The notes below the pieces were generated by a model. The model did no database searches, had not been told where the DNA came from, and worked only from the letters and a program-made list of their open reading frames with translations. 64,000 bases of DNA, taken from the NCBI RefSeq assembly GCF_963678635.1, contig NC_087062.1:67253415-67317414 (forward strand), given 5' to 3'. Origin of the DNA: Symsagittifera roscoffensis (taxonomy: Eukaryota > Xenacoelomorpha > Acoela > Convolutidae). Shown here one piece after another: positions 1-12,181 of the stretch. Position 1 is the first letter of the stretch. Every line of letters starts with the position of its first letter. The position numbers and the translations under genes were made by a program.

Positions 1-237
1 TATCGATCTCCGTAGTCGGCTCGAAAAGCCAGTTCGAATAAGTCAATATGAAATTGTTCTAGGTTTTCAGTTTTCTGTTGTTTTCTACAGTTGAAATGTA
101 CCTTTTGAACGCGAGTATTCTTGTGGTCACAAAAACATCTTCGAAAAATGTCATCAGCTCGTTTGTAGAAACGCTGTGTAAGTCGAGGCTGGGCCTTTTT
201 TGTTGAACTTGTCGCTGTCCTTCCGCGCGGAGACACT
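1..237 (-). pseudogene. Ty3/Gypsy gag, amino-terminal fragment cut by window edge
   Basis: This is the start of the gag region of a further, leftward copy of the tandem Gypsy element; the rest lies outside the window. Read on the minus strand it gives the same basic, hydrophilic peptide as the copies at 6.0, 12.1 and 18.2 kb, including the stretch ending NLEQFHADLFELAFRADYG, which has the look of a retrotransposon gag capsid region. Here the sequence before the reading frame differs from the other copies (ACACTTTTAG in place of ACACAGAAAG on the plus strand). No ATG opens the frame in any copy, so the true start is unknown. The call rests on near-identity with the other copies. Confidence 0.6.
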
Positions 238-1900
238 TTTAGAGATAACTGCGGACTTTTACATCAGCTTTGTCACAAGGGAACGAGTTACTCAATACGC
301 CTCTTTCTCAGACTTTTTGCGCGCCATTTTCCCGACCCATTCGCTTCTCCTGATTTCTTAAGTCACAATTTTTTTTCTGTTCCTCCGTTTCACCAGTTAT
401 TTCGACTTCGTAAATGGGTTCTGACTTAGTGCTGACTTAGCGCTTACTTAGCTCTTTACAAATTTCGTACCTCGATTCCATCTTTTGCAAACACCGCCAT
501 ATCATATATTGCTACCCATTTAGACCACACTAATGATGGCTCAGCTGATGCCTTCTCCCAAAATGGATTAATATTATTCAGCGTAAGCGAGACAAGACAA
601 CTGATTCATAAAACCATTTATTGACGTCCTCAAAAATTTTCTATTTAATACGAAAAAAGACCAATCATAGAGCCTAGTTTTTTTCGGGGAACAAGCAATT
701 AAGCTCGTATCAATTTTTCCTGGCTGATTTATTTATGCTAAAACTATTAGTTTTTGAAAATATCCAATAAAAACAAATTGCGACTACTTATTTATCTTCT
801 CAGACAATAAAACGTTCTGAAACTGATTTGACCTGCATATTGCGCCACGTTTAATATATTTTTTGTATCAATGCTGCAGAAACGAGTATTGGGACCCGGG
901 TCGAGGTGCTCACTTTATGTTTCGACCGCCTCGACCAAAAATCGGTATGTTTCGACAGTGCCGGCCAAAATTTGGCATGTTTTGACCGTGCTCGACCGAA
1001 ATTTGTTAGGTTTCGAGCGCGCTCGACGGAAACAAAATGGCTTGATTGTGCTCGACATTTGCAAAATATGTTTCGACTGTGCCCGACTGACAAAAATGTG
1101 ATCGATCGAAGCTAGATATATTTGGTCCGTGCTCGATTGAATTTGCGAATTCGGGTATGTTTTGGTTTTCAAACAACATGAATAATCCAAACTTAAACGT
1201 GTTAACTTATGCTTATTGGGTAACATCTGCTGCTTTTTTTATCAGAATGAAATGATGAGTTGTAGAAAACGAACGGTATAAAATTGTCATCCTATTGTTT
1301 TCTATATTTGACAATTATTCTTTCTTCCTTACCATTTCTAAATTTAATGATTGCACGTGATATTTATTTCAAATTTTTGTTAGTTTTCCGTTTGAGTTTA
1401 TCTGGTCCCAAATAATTTGGCGAAAATCTTCAATTTTCTATGTAACTAGCTTGGTTTGAATTTTTGTTTTTGGCACGTTATAGCCAGGCTTATTCTGCAT
1501 TGCAAATTGAATTTAAAAAAATTAGAAAATGGGGTTTGTACTAAACATAAAACCTAGACGTGGGTGGTTCCTATAGTTAGCTCTGCTGATTTAGTTGGAG
1601 CTGTCCTAGAGACTTGTCGGCTTCATTGATGACTGTCGGTTGTGTTATTTTGGTAGCGGGTTTTTCTTGTCGATGCTGGTTGTTGGTTGACGCTGATTTG
1701 TCTGCTGATCTTGCTGATGATTGTTATTGGTTAATGTGATGCTGCTGCTGTTTGTTGTTGCAGAAAAATGACTTCATGCATTTATTGGAGAATAAAAATC
1801 TTTTTTCACCTTCATATATTTGTTTTCCATAATTAAGTCTAGCTGTGTCCGTTTGCTTTCTATTTGCTGCTGTCCATGTTTTAAGCGTATGGTTAGTAGT
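237..1900 (-). repeat. Gypsy junction region J1 (LTR/leader-like) with minisatellite seed
   Basis: This non-coding stretch lies between the integrase tail of unit A and the next gag, where the shared LTR and leader are expected. LTR ends cannot be fixed because each junction occurs once per unit and no outer flank is visible. Positions 880-1,180 carry the seed of the satellite family: GGGACCCGGGTCGAGGTGCT followed by five or six diverged repeats of the type ATGTTTCGACCGTGCTCGAC. The 1,263-1,860 segment, read on the minus strand, gives a Gln/Asn/Ser-rich broken frame. J1 resembles J4 more than J2 or J3, for example CTCCTGATTTCTTA near 350 where J2 and J3 have CACCAGATATCTCA. Confidence 0.6.
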
Positions 1901-3345
1901 TAGAACGGGTTACTGAATGGAGTGCATGTTCTTTGTGGTTTTTCCGGGGTAACTGATGATTTATGTTTGATTTTAGGATTTTGCGCTCGGCAAGATTCTT
2001 CTTTGACGTCCTCGTCTCCTGTAGTCGACCGTTTCCTGTGACGTTTCCAAATGCGTTCGGTTGTTTGATTTTGCAACCCTGATTTTTTTGAGTTCAAAAC
2101 GATGCCTCATAAGTTCAAAATTTCAAAACGATGCCTCATAGGGGTTTTTAAATTTTTGTTAGTTTTTGCCGAAAAATGTACTCAAATTTATTTTTTTTGT
2201 TACTCAAATCAGATGCGAGCGTTGAACGCTTGTTGTTTTGTAAACCGTCACGTCGTCTTTATCGTAACGTCGTCTTCCGACCGTCTCTGTAAACCATGCA
2301 TGAATTCCGCTGGTAGAGGCGGTTTGGTGAGGTTGTTCCAACCTAACCATGCTTGTTCGGCATTTTCCCAATTTAGGTTGTTAGGGAGCTACTTGTTGCT
2401 ATGTTGGAGAGGGGAGAATTCGGTTTTCTACCCATGTGAGCTTCGAAGGATAATTTTTTGTTACTAAGTGAGGTGTGATGTGTAGTGTTTCTATAACTTC
2501 GGCTACATCCGAGGCAAAATTATACGGTATGTTGTTCTTGTCTACCCTCATTCATCTAATCTACGTTTTAGTGTTTGAATCATTCTTTCTACCACCCCTA
2601 TTGCTGTATGGTCATCTGCTGGCGAAAGATTAGATCAAATTTATTTGTGTTGCAAAACAGTTGAAAATTTTTGGACCCTAATTTTTGTGTTTGGTCACAC
2701 TTTAACCGTCGCGATACCCCGTTGCTTGAGATACATCGATTCATGATTTTTATTGCAATATCTGCCGTTGTGTTTGATCCAATTTTCGCTATGGGGAATT
2801 TAGACCATATATCTATCGTTACCAATTTTTATGCATCCTTCTTAAGTTCAACAGGGAGGGGCCCGATGAAAACTAGCGATACTTCTTCATTTGGTTCGAA
2901 CACCGGCTCCATTCGGAATGACTGTTCTTTGCCTACTATTGGTTTCAGGTTTTTACCTGGTTCTGTACAATGTCGGAAGTACTGAGCCATGTGGAACATT
3001 GAGCAATGTTTGCGTGGAAATCAAGCATATTGACACAAATCCTCCACGGCTGGCGACCCAGGATGAGTTAAGTGTAAGCTGTCTAGTTGCGTCGGGATTA
3101 TGATTTTTTCATCAATCTGCAAACAGTCTTCTCTCACGTGTTATCTGTTTCGGATATTGAACCAGTTTTGTCCATACGAAGTCTTGATTGCCTCGCAGTC
3201 TTGTTTTTTGACAAAATTTTTGGGTGGCCGCAAATTTCTGTCCTTTTTGATAGCGGCGGCGATGAATAAGACTCTAAGAACTTTTGGAGTTTTCTCCGGA
3301 GCAATGGTGTGCCCTCCTTTAATTCAAAAATCGTACCTTGGTTGA
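1900..3345 (-). pseudogene. Ty3/Gypsy integrase, unit A
   Basis: The integrase core is seen on the minus strand at 2,825-2,598, with the motif VTIDIWSKFPIAK and a second catalytic-aspartate segment KCDQTQ (CDQAQ in the other units). The first aspartate segment is SLDFAGP in the other units. The zinc-binding (HHCC) region lies upstream at about 3,270-3,060 but is broken by stops. The final glutamate segment (VVERMIQTLKRRL type) is in another frame just after 2,598, so a frameshift separates it from the core. A basic tail at 2,097-1,900 ends the region. It is a pseudogene by frameshift and stops. Confidence 0.75.
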
Positions 3346-5360
3346 TTGTGGTGACGATTCGTATCTATTTGTGTTTGTTACGTATTCGTCATGGTAGGAG
3401 TTTCGATATTTGGTATAAAATCTTCTTGGCTATATTAAGTTAGTTCCACGCAGCTTAAGCAGTATTCTTATGTCTCGTGTAATTCTATGGAAAATTGGGT
3501 TTGAGTGGCGGGTGTCATCGTGTAAGCCTCTGTTTGCGCTGCTTGGATAGCCATTTCCTGTGTTGTTGATGGTGGTTGAGTTTTTGTGATTGGTGGGTTG
3601 TCGCTAAAAACAATTTTTGGGGAAGTTTGATTGCTTTTTAGGTTGTGATGAGAAGAGGTCTCGTGCGTCTTTAACTCCTGCTGACAAGGGCCTAGTGGTT
3701 AATTTCGTTTTTTTTGTGACTGTTTTTCTCTTGTGCCACCGTGGATCGGACAGGTTTTCCTGTCTATCCGATGAACCCTACCATTGCTTTTTTCCTGCCA
3801 CGCAGCTCAAGCGTTTTCACATCATCCGGGATGAATCCAGCAATACAAATTTTAGCATTTTTTGCTGACTTATTTTCTCAAAGTGTTCCTGTACTAAATT
3901 GATAGAATATTTAGAGTTTTGGTTTGAATAGTTTGTTGACTGGATTTAGGATGGTTTTGAGCACAATTGATTTGTAATAAGTGTTTGAGAATGACCTCTT
4001 CCGAAATTTGCAGAAGGTTTGAGTTTCGATTGAGAATTTGAAAAGCTAGTTAACGTTCTTGTATTTTCCGCGCGCTTTTTGATGAGCCGATATGGTGCCT
4101 TGTTCTGATTGGCTAGGTTGTTCAGTATGACCTAGTCAATTACTTCCAGGTTGTTTATGGATGAATTGATTGGAGCTACTACAAATTCTTCATCTTACGC
4201 GCTTGGGGGTTTTGTAAATCTAACCGGATTTTGTGACATTTAGTTTTCTAGTCACGTTTTTTCCCTGCTTAATGTTTTATGTCAAAAGGATCGGCCAGTC
4301 AATCAACCGGGTTAACCTGCTTTGACTGTTTTATAATCTTTCATTTGCGTTTAAACCTTTCATTCGTTTTAAAATTGTATATGTTCTCTGGTTTGTTTGT
4401 CCAACGGGATTTAAGAGTATGCGTATCTTAGATCAAACGTAGAAAATAACGTTTGTTAAGTTTTTTTTTGATTTTACAAACCTACGCAATATTGTCTAAA
4501 AGGAGAACTATGTTTGGCAGGCATTTATTTTTGTGGACAAATTTGTTGATCTGTTTAGTATCTAGTACCAATTTGAGTGTCTGGTCCTTTTATATTGTTT
4601 TTGCGATTGGGCTAACAAGTTGTCTATCCAAACATTTACTTAATTTGATTTCGTGATTTTGATCAATTAAGAGTTTTTTTTTCAACACGTTCTTGCAATT
4701 GTATTGGAATTCGGCATTCTTTGCTGCTGAATTGGGGTTGTGTCTTCGCTGAATTCCATTCGCATCACCTGAATTTCTGTTTTTCCGATTCGTATACACA
4801 ATTATTTGAAATGGTCTCTGACTCACTGTTTTAAAATTGTATAGGCAATTGGTCGAAATTGTCACTGACTCACTGTTTTACTTCCGTGTTTGGTTTTTTC
4901 GTTTCCTGTATAATTAGCATTTGATATGGTTTTAATTTTCTCTTGAATCAATTCGATTCTGATATCTGGTTATGAGTTTCAACCAATTATATTTGCTTTT
5001 TGGTCATCTATATACAAAATTGTATTGTCCAGCTTCCGGATTCTATTGTAATGACGAGTCTTCCCTTAAAAATAATATGTTTGCCATAATAACTTGCCAA
5101 GTTTTAGCTGTGTTTTTTGTTGGGATATGTTCAAATATCGTTGATTTGTCAAATTCTTGCAATCGAAGAGCCGTTTTTTTTTGTTTAAAATTCACATCGG
5201 GCTACCCGAATTGGCCATTGAGATCATCTTCTGTCAAACTGGCGGATTTTTCAACCTGAATTGCTTTCGAGATTGCCATAACTGAAATTCTGCGTGTAAA
5301 TTCTGCAAACGCAACTTGGTCATTTTCTGTAATATCTTTTTCATTTTCTATTTCGTCTTG

Positions 5361-6096
5361 TTAAATTTCACTCGGATTCTCCAGACAGTTGACGTTCTTA
5401 GGCCGACATACTTTTGCAAAATGGCCACGTTTGCTGCATTTTGTGCAAATTTCGTCTTTTGCTGGGCACGATTGTAAATGGTTTGGACTTAATTGCCGCA
5501 CTTGTAACATTATTTTGTTGTGTATTGTTGTGAGTTTGTGATTGGTGAAATCATGTGTTTTGAGTTCCACGTGTGCCATACGGTCTACTACGGCGGAATC
5601 AGCCCCGGCTTCTTTGAGTGTTTTGGTTGTTGGTGTAATTATCACCTCTACCTCATGGGTTGATGTAATGTATTGGTTCTGGTTCTTGTTGTAATGTTGT
5701 TGTCCTCAAATTATGTTTGTTTTCATAGTTCGACTATGTTCGATTCCTTTTTCTCGACAAATTGTATAATCGTATGCATCGTGCGTTTAAACTAGTAACT
5801 CTTCCGCGATTTTGTCCTTGTGCAAGTGGGCAGTAAACATGTCCCTGACCCACTCGTCTTATCGATCTCCGTAGTCGGCTCGAAAAGCCAGTTCGAATAA
5901 GTCAGCATGAAATTGTTCTAGGTTTATTGTTTTTCTGTTGTTTTCTACAGTTCAAATGTACCTTTTGAACGCGAGTATTCTTGTGGTCACAAAAACATCT
6001 TCGAAAAATGTCATCAGCTTGTTTGTAGAAACGCTGTGTAAGTCGAGGCTGGGCCTTTTTTGTTGAACTTGTCGCTGTCCTTCCGCGCGGAGACAC
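5361..6096 (-). pseudogene. Ty3/Gypsy gag with CCHC knuckle, unit A
   Basis: Gag packages the retrotransposon RNA. The minus-strand frame runs from a basic amino end (about 6,096) through the capsid-like stretch, meets a TAA at 5,859-5,861, then continues open with DEWVRDMFTAHLHKDK. At 5,460-5,395 there is one zinc knuckle, CTKCSKRGHFAKVC, fitting C-x2-C-x4-H-x4-C and preceded by CPAKD, as in arthropod Ty3/Gypsy gag proteins. The frame then stops at 5,361. No ATG is found at the start. The TAA occurs at the same codon in every copy of the array, so the copy that was amplified was already damaged. Confidence 0.75.
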
Positions 6097-7330
6097 AGAA
6101 AGAGATAACTGCGGATTTTTACATCAGCTTTGTCACAAGGGAACGAGTTACTCAATACGCCTCTTTCTCAGACTTTTTGCGCGCCATTTTCCCGACCGAT
6201 TCGCTTCACCAGATATCTCACGTCACATTTTTATTTCTGTGCCACCGTTTCACCAGTTATTTTGACTTCGTAAATGGGTTCTGACTTAGTGCTGACTTAG
6301 CGCTGACTTAGCTCTTTACAAGTTTCGTACTTCGGTTCCATCTTTTGCAAACACCGCCATATCATATTTTGCTACCCATTTAGACCACCCTAATGATGGC
6401 TCAGCTGATGCCTTCTCTCAAAATGGATTAATATTTAGCGTAAGCGAGACAAGACAACTGATTCATGAAACCATTTATTGACGTCCTCAAAAACTTTCGC
6501 TCTATTATATACGAAAAATGACCAATCATTGAGCCTAGTTTTTTTCGGGGAACAAGCAATTAAGCTCGTATCAATTTTTCCTGGCTGATTTAGTTATGCT
6601 AAAACTAATAGTTTTTGAAAATATCCAATAAAAACAAATTGCGAACTTATTTATCTTCTTAGACAATAAAATGTTCTGAAACTGATTTGACCTGCATATT
6701 GCGCCACATTTACCATATTTTTTGAAAATAGGCTGCAGAAACGAGTATTGGGACCCGGGTCGAGGTGCTCACTTTATGTTTCGACCTTCTCGACCAAAAA
6801 ACGGTATGTTTCGACAGTGCCGGACAAAATTCGGCATGTTTTGACCGTGGTCGACCAAAATTTGTTAGGTTTCGAGCGCGCTCGACGGAAACAAATTGGC
6901 TCGATTGTGCTCGACATTTGCAAAATATGTTTCGACTGTGCCCGACTGACAAAAAATGTGATCGATCCAAGCTAGATATATTTGGTCCGTGCTCGACCGA
7001 ATTTGCGAAATCGGACATGTTTTGGTTTTCAAACAACATGAATTATCCAAACTTAAACGTGTTAACTTATGAATATTGGGTAACATCTGCTGCTTTTTTT
7101 TATCAGAATGAAATGATGAGTTGTATTTGCTGCTGTTCATGTTTTAAGCGTATGGTTAGTAGTTAGAACGGGTTACTGAATGGAGTGCATGTTCTTTGTG
7201 GTTTTTCCGGGGTAACTGATGATTTATGTTTGATTTTAGGATTTTGCGCTCGGCAAGATTCTTCTTTCACGTCCTCGTCTCCTGTAGTCGATCGTTTCCT
7301 GTGGCGTTTCCAAATGCGTTCTGTTGTTTG
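6097..7330 (-). repeat. Gypsy junction region J2 with minisatellite seed
   Basis: LTR/leader-like junction between the integrase tail of unit B and the gag of unit A. The satellite seed lies at about 6,735-7,035 and begins at GGGACCCGGGTCGAGGTGCT. Compared with J1 and J4, about 600 bp is missing at 7,126, where GAGTTGTA runs directly into TTTGCTGCTG; the break has a 2-base overlap (TA). A palindromic run of TGACTTAGTGCTGACTTAGC near 6,280-6,310 is shared by all junctions. Confidence 0.6.
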
Positions 7331-7849
7331 ATTTTGCAACCCTGACTTTTGAGTTCAAAACGATGCCTCATAAGTTCAAAAATTCAAAAAGATACCTCAT
7401 AGGGGTTTTTAAATTTTTGTTAGTTTTTGCCGAAAAATGTACTCAAATTTATTTTTTTTGTTACTCAAATCAGATGCGAGCGTTAAACGCTTGTTGTTTT
7501 GTAAACCGTCACGTCGTCTTTATCGTAACGTCGTCTTCCGACCGTCTCTGTAAACCATGCATGAATTCCGCTGGTAGAGGCGGTTTGGTGAGGTTGTTCC
7601 GACCTAACCATGCTTGTTCGGCATTTTCCCAATTTAAGTTGTTAGGGAGCTACTTGTTGCTATGTTGGAGAGGGGAGAATTCGGTTTTCTACCCATGTGA
7701 GCTTCGAAGGATAATTTTTTGTTACTACATGAGGTGTGATGTGTAGTGTTTCTATAACTTCGGCTACATCCGAGGCAAAATTATACGGTATGTTGTTCTT
7801 GTCTACCCTCATTCACCTAATCTACGTTTTAGTGTTTGAATCATTCTTT

Positions 7850-8606
7850 CTACCACCCCTATTGCTTTATGGTCATCTGCTGGCGAAAGAGTAGATCAAA
7901 GTTATTTGTGTTGCAAAACAGTTGAAAATTTTTGGGCCCTAATCTTTGTGCTTGGTCACACCTTAACCGTCGCGGTACCCCGTTGCTTGAGATACTTCGT
8001 CTCATAATTTTTATTGCAATATCTGCCTTTGTGTTTGATCCAATTTTCGCTATGGGGAATTTAGACCATATATCTATCGTAACCAAAATGTATGCATACT
8101 TCTTAAGTTCAACAGGGAGGGGGCCGGCAAAATCTAGCGATACTTCTTCATTTGGTTCGAACACCGGCTCCATTTGGAATGACTGTTCTTTGCCTACTAT
8201 TGTTTTCAGGTTTTTACCTGGTTCTGTACAATGTCAGAAGTACTGAGCCATCAGGACTATTGAGCAATGTATGCGTGGAAATCAAGCATATTGACACAAA
8301 TCCACCACGGCTGGCGACCCAGGATGAGTTAAGTGTAAGCTGTCTAGTTGCGTCGGGATAATGATTTTTCCATCAATCTGCCAGCAGTCTTCTCTCACGT
8401 GTAATTTGTTTTGGATATTGAACCAGTTTTGTCCATATGAAGTCTTGATAGCCTCGCAGTCTCGTTTTCTGACAAAATTTTTGAGTGGCCGCAAATTTCT
8501 GTCCTTTTTGATAGCGGCGGCGATGAATGTAACTCCAAGAACTTTTGGAGTTTTCTCCGGAGCAATGGTGTGCCCTCCTTCAATTCAAATTTCGTACCTT
8601 GGTTGA
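7850..8606 (-). pseudogene. Ty3/Gypsy integrase, unit B
   Basis: The integrase inserts the cDNA copy into the host genome. The minus-strand zinc-binding region is at 8,494-8,282, with the histidines in LHLTHPGS. It stops at a TGA just after LCQYA, where related elements have a tryptophan codon. The core is at 8,173-7,859: first aspartate in SLDFAGPL, second in RCDQAQRL. The catalytic-glutamate segment (IGVVERMIQTLKRRL) follows at about 7,900-7,840 in a shifted frame. All three acidic residues are therefore still encoded, but not in one frame. EPNEEV before the core is typical of this arthropod Gypsy lineage. Confidence 0.82.
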
Positions 8607-9599
8607 TTTTGGTGACGATTCGTATCTATTTGTGTTTGTTACGTATTCGTCATGGTAGGAGTTTCGATATTTGGTATAAAATCTTCTTGGCTATATTAAG
8701 TTAGTTCCACGCAGCTTACGCAGTATTCTTATGTCTCGTGTAACTCTATGGAAAATTGGGTTTGAGTGGCGGGTGTCATCGTGTAAGCCTCTGTTTGGGC
8801 TGCTTGGGTAGCCATTTCCTGTGGCGTTGATGTTGGTTGAGTTTTTGTGATTGGTGGGTTGTCGCTAAAAACAATTTTTGGGGAAGTTTGATTGCTTTTT
8901 AGGTTGTGATGAGAAAAGGTCTCATGCGTCTTTAACTCCTGCTGACGGGGGCCTAGTGGTTAATTTCGTTTTTTTGTGACTGTTTTTCTCTTGTGCCACC
9001 GTGGATCGGACAGGCTTTCCTGTCTATCCGATGAACCCTACCATTGCTTTTTTTCCTGCCACGCAGCTCAAGCGTTTGTACATCAGCCGGGATGAATCCA
9101 GCATTACATATTTTAGCATTTTTTTTGCTGACTCATTTTCTCAAAGTGTTCCTGTACTAAATTGATGGAATATTTAGAATTTTGGTTTGAATAATTTGTT
9201 GACTGGATTTAGGATGGTTTTGAGCACAATTGATTTGTAATGAGTGTTTGAGAATGACCTCTTCCGAAATTTGCAGAATGTTTGAGTTTCGATTGAGAAT
9301 TTGAAAAGCTAGTTAGCGTTCTTGTATTTTCCGCGCGCTTTTTGATCAGCCGATATGGTGCCTTGTTCTGATTGCTAGGTTGTTCAGTATGACTTAGTCA
9401 ATTATTTTCAGGTTCTTTATGGATGAATTGATTGAAGCTACTACAAATTCTTCATCTTACGCGCTTGGGGGTTTTGCTAATCTAACCGGATTTTGTGACA
9501 TTTAGTTTTCTAGTCACGTTTTTTCCCTGCTTAATGTTTTATGTCAAAAGGATCGGCCAGTCAATCAACCGGGTTAACCTGCTTTGACTGGTTTATAAT

Positions 9600-10450
9600 C
9601 TTTCATTTGCGTTTAAAGCTTTCATTTGCGTTTAAAGCTTTCAAATACGCTGATTAAAGCTTGATGGTCCGTGATGACGGTAAAGTGCATTCTGCATAAA
9701 AAAAATTTGAAGTGTTCGTTGGCCCAAACTACCACGAGTAATTCTAGCTCGTTAGCAGAATACGTTTCTTCTAGAGAATTGAGAAAACGTGAAGATATGC
9801 TACGGCCACCCAGAATTCCGGGGAATATTGCTTCAATTCGTCCCCTAAGCTTAACGTGGACGGGTCGCATACCACGCGGGTATCCAGGTTATGGTCAAAA
9901 TACTGATTTTGAGTTATTTTTGTAACTAACGTTAGAATGTTGTTAAATGTTGTTTTGTGTTCAGGTTTCCATTAAGTTGATGTTTTTCTGTTTTCTAGCA
10001 GTGGGTGGAGGGCGGAGGCAGTTTTTGCAAAATTAGGGATGTATTGTGTTATGTGAGGTATAGAGCCCATGAAGGTTTTAGGTTATTTAAAAGTTTTTGG
10101 TGGTGTTAATTTATCAATAGCCTCTGTTTTCTTTATTAGTGGCTTAGTTCCTTCACTGGTGATGTTGTACCCTAGCCATTCAACTTATTCGCATGCAAAC
10201 TTAAATTTGTCTAGAGATATTGCGAGGTTTTCTTTGTCTAAATTTTTCAGAACTGTTTATGGTTTTTCTTTATTAGGCTCGGGTGATCCTTTTGTTTTTA
10301 TTAACATGTCATCCAGATAGGCGTATGTATTTGTAAAGTTGGCGAGGCTTAGGTCAATGGCCCTCTGAAGCATGTCAGTAAGGCCTTAAAATCCGGTCTG
10401 AAATTATTAAGTCCCTGTGGCGTCACACCCGAAGAGGCTAAAGTTGCACT
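9600..10450 (-). pseudogene. Ty3/Gypsy reverse transcriptase (C-terminal part) and RNase H, unit B
   Basis: On the minus strand the RT catalytic box reads YAYLDDML at about 10,330-10,305. It is followed by the thumb segment with TPPKTF and by QYIPNFAKTASALHPLL, the usual connection to RNase H. RNase H is at 9,870-9,622: YSANELELLVVVWANEHFKF and ITDHQALISVF carry the conserved Glu and Asp. Several stops and frame changes interrupt the region, and the fingers and palm motifs before YLDD are not readable. At 9,601-9,650 the terminal segment CTTTCATTTGCGTTTAAAG is duplicated in direct order, a small duplication shared with unit C. Confidence 0.8.
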
Positions 10451-11445
10451 GTTCTCTGGTTTGTTTGTCAAACGGGATTTAAGAGTATGCGTATATTAGA
10501 TCAAACGTCGAAAATAACGTTTGTTAAGTTTTGTCTGATTTTACAAACCTACGCAATATTGTCCAAAAGGAGAACTATGTTTGGCATCTGGCATTTATTT
10601 TTGTGGACAAATTCGTTGATCTGTTTAGTATCTAGTACCAATTTGAGTGTCTGGTCCTTTTATATTGTTATTGCGATTGGGCTAACAAATGGTCTATCCA
10701 AACATTTACTTAATTTGATTTCGTGATTTTGATCAATTAGCTTGCTGAGTTTTTTTCAACACGTTCTTGCAATTGTATTGGAATTCGGCATTCTTTGCTG
10801 CTGAATTGGGGTTGTTTCTTCGCTGAATTCCATTCGCATCACCTGAATTTCTGTTTTTCCGATTCGTATACACAATTATTTGAAATGGTCTCTGACTCAC
10901 TGTTTTAAAATTGTATAGGCAATTGGTCGAAATTGTCACTGACTCACTGTTTTACTTCCGTGTTTGGTTTTTTCGTTTCCTGTATAATTAGCATTTGATA
11001 TGGTTTTAATTTTCTCTTGAATCAATTCGATTCTGATATCTGGTTATGAGTTTCAACCAATTATATTAGCTTTTTGGTCATCTACAATACAAAAATGGCG
11101 CTCATTGTATTGTCCAGCTTCCGGATTCTATTGTAATGACGAGTCTTCCCTTAAAAATAATATGTTTGCCATAATAACTTGCCAAGTTTTAGCTGTGTTT
11201 TTTGTTGGGATATGTTCAAATATCGTTGATTTGTCAATTTCTTGCAATCGAAGAGCCGTTTTTTTTTGTTTAAAATTCACATCGGGCTACCCGAATTGGC
11301 CATTGAGATCATCTTCTGTCAAACTGGCGGATTTTTCAACCTGAATTGCTTTCGAGATTGCCATAACTGAAATTCTGCGTGTAAATTCTGCAAACGCAAC
11401 TTGGTCATTTTCTGTAATATCTTTTTCATTTTCTATTTCGTCTTG

Positions 11446-12181
11446 TTAAATTTCACTCGGATTCTCCAGACAGTTGACGTTCTTAGGCCGACATACTTTT
11501 GCAAAATGGCCACGTTTGCTGCATTTTGTGCAAATTTCGTCTTTTGCTGGGCACGATTGTAAATGGTTTGGACTTAATTGCAGCACTTGTAACATTACTT
11601 TTGTTGTGTATTGTTGTGAGTTTGTGATTGGTGAAATCATGTGTTTTGAGTTCCACGTGTGCCATACGGTCTACTACGGCGGAATCAGCCCCGGCTTCTT
11701 TGAGTGTTTTGGTTGTTGGTATAATTATCACCTCTACCTCATGGGTTGATGTAATGTATTGGTTCTGGTTCTTGTTGTAATGTTGTTGTCCTCAGATTAT
11801 GTTTGTTTTCATAGTTCGACTATGTTCGATTCCTTTTTCTCGACAAATTGTATAATCGTATGCATCGTGCGTTTAAACTAGTAACTCTTCCGCGATTTTG
11901 TCCTTGTGCAAGTGGGCAGTAAACATGTCCCTGACCCACTCGTCTTATCGATCTCCGTAGTCGGCTCGAAAAGCCAGTTCGAATAAGTCAGCATGAAATT
12001 GTTCTAGGTTTTCAGTTTTCTGTTGTTTTCTACAGTTCAAATGTACCTTTTGAATGCGAGTATTCTTGTGGTCACAAAAACATCTTCGAAAAATGTCATC
12101 AGCTCGTTTGTAGAAACGCTGTGTAAGTCGAGGCTGGGCCTTTTTTGTTGAAATTGTCGCTGTCCTTCCGCGCGGAGACAC
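11446..12181 (-). pseudogene. Ty3/Gypsy gag with CCHC knuckle, unit B
   Basis: Same layout as the unit A copy: capsid-like NLEQFHADLFELAFRADYG, TAA at 11,945-11,947, then an open stretch to the knuckle CTKCSKRGHFAKVC at 11,545-11,480. After the stop at 11,446 the same frame stays readable for more than 300 bases apart from one TAG (from QDEIENEKDITEND to KTWQVIMANILFLRED). The gag-pol frame therefore probably once extended further, but no protease Asp-Thr/Ser-Gly motif could be found there. The frame opens with GTG in place of ATG. Confidence 0.75.

Larger units (their letters stand above)
1..5859 (-). mobile_element. Tandem Ty3/Gypsy unit A (RT/RNase H deleted)
   Basis: First full repeat unit of the head-to-tail array, measured from an anchor inside gag. 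In minus-strand order the unit holds the end of gag with its CCHC knuckle (5,361-5,645), a gap where reverse transcriptase and RNase H should be, the integrase region (about 3,350-2,580), a basic carboxy-terminal tail (2,097-1,900), then a junction region (LTR/leader-like) running to the next gag. Compared with units B and C it lacks about 0.83 kb at position 4,345-4,385, where a short filler joins the two sides. It keeps a 0.6-kb segment (about 1,263-1,860) that B and C have lost. No intact frame is left. Confidence 0.85.
5860..11945 (-). mobile_element. Tandem Ty3/Gypsy unit B
   Basis: Second head-to-tail unit, 6,086 bp, on the minus strand. It holds gag end and zinc knuckle (11,446-11,640), degenerate protease-proximal sequence, reverse transcriptase carboxy-terminal part (about 10,450-10,000), RNase H (9,870-9,622), integrase zinc-binding and core regions (8,494-7,850), tail and junction J2. 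By eye B and C are close to identical over their length, with scattered substitutions and small indels, and both lack the 0.6-kb junction segment. Retroviral-type domain order (gag, RT, RNase H, integrase) marks it as Ty3/Gypsy rather than Ty1/Copia. Confidence 0.88.

Noticed and set aside
1-11. The window starting exactly at a repeat-unit boundary
   Set aside because: Position 1 was simply used as the anchor; any point in a tandem repeat would recur in the same way.
2102-2467. 121-codon plus-strand frame, repeated as a 140-codon frame at 7,324 and a 90-codon frame at 13,522
   Set aside because: It is the antisense of the Gypsy integrase tail region, recurs only because the unit is repeated, and changes length by indels.
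11000-11345. Gypsy protease domain after the zinc knuckle
   Set aside because: The frame is readable for more than 100 codons but no Asp-Thr/Ser-Gly motif was found, so a protease is not claimed.
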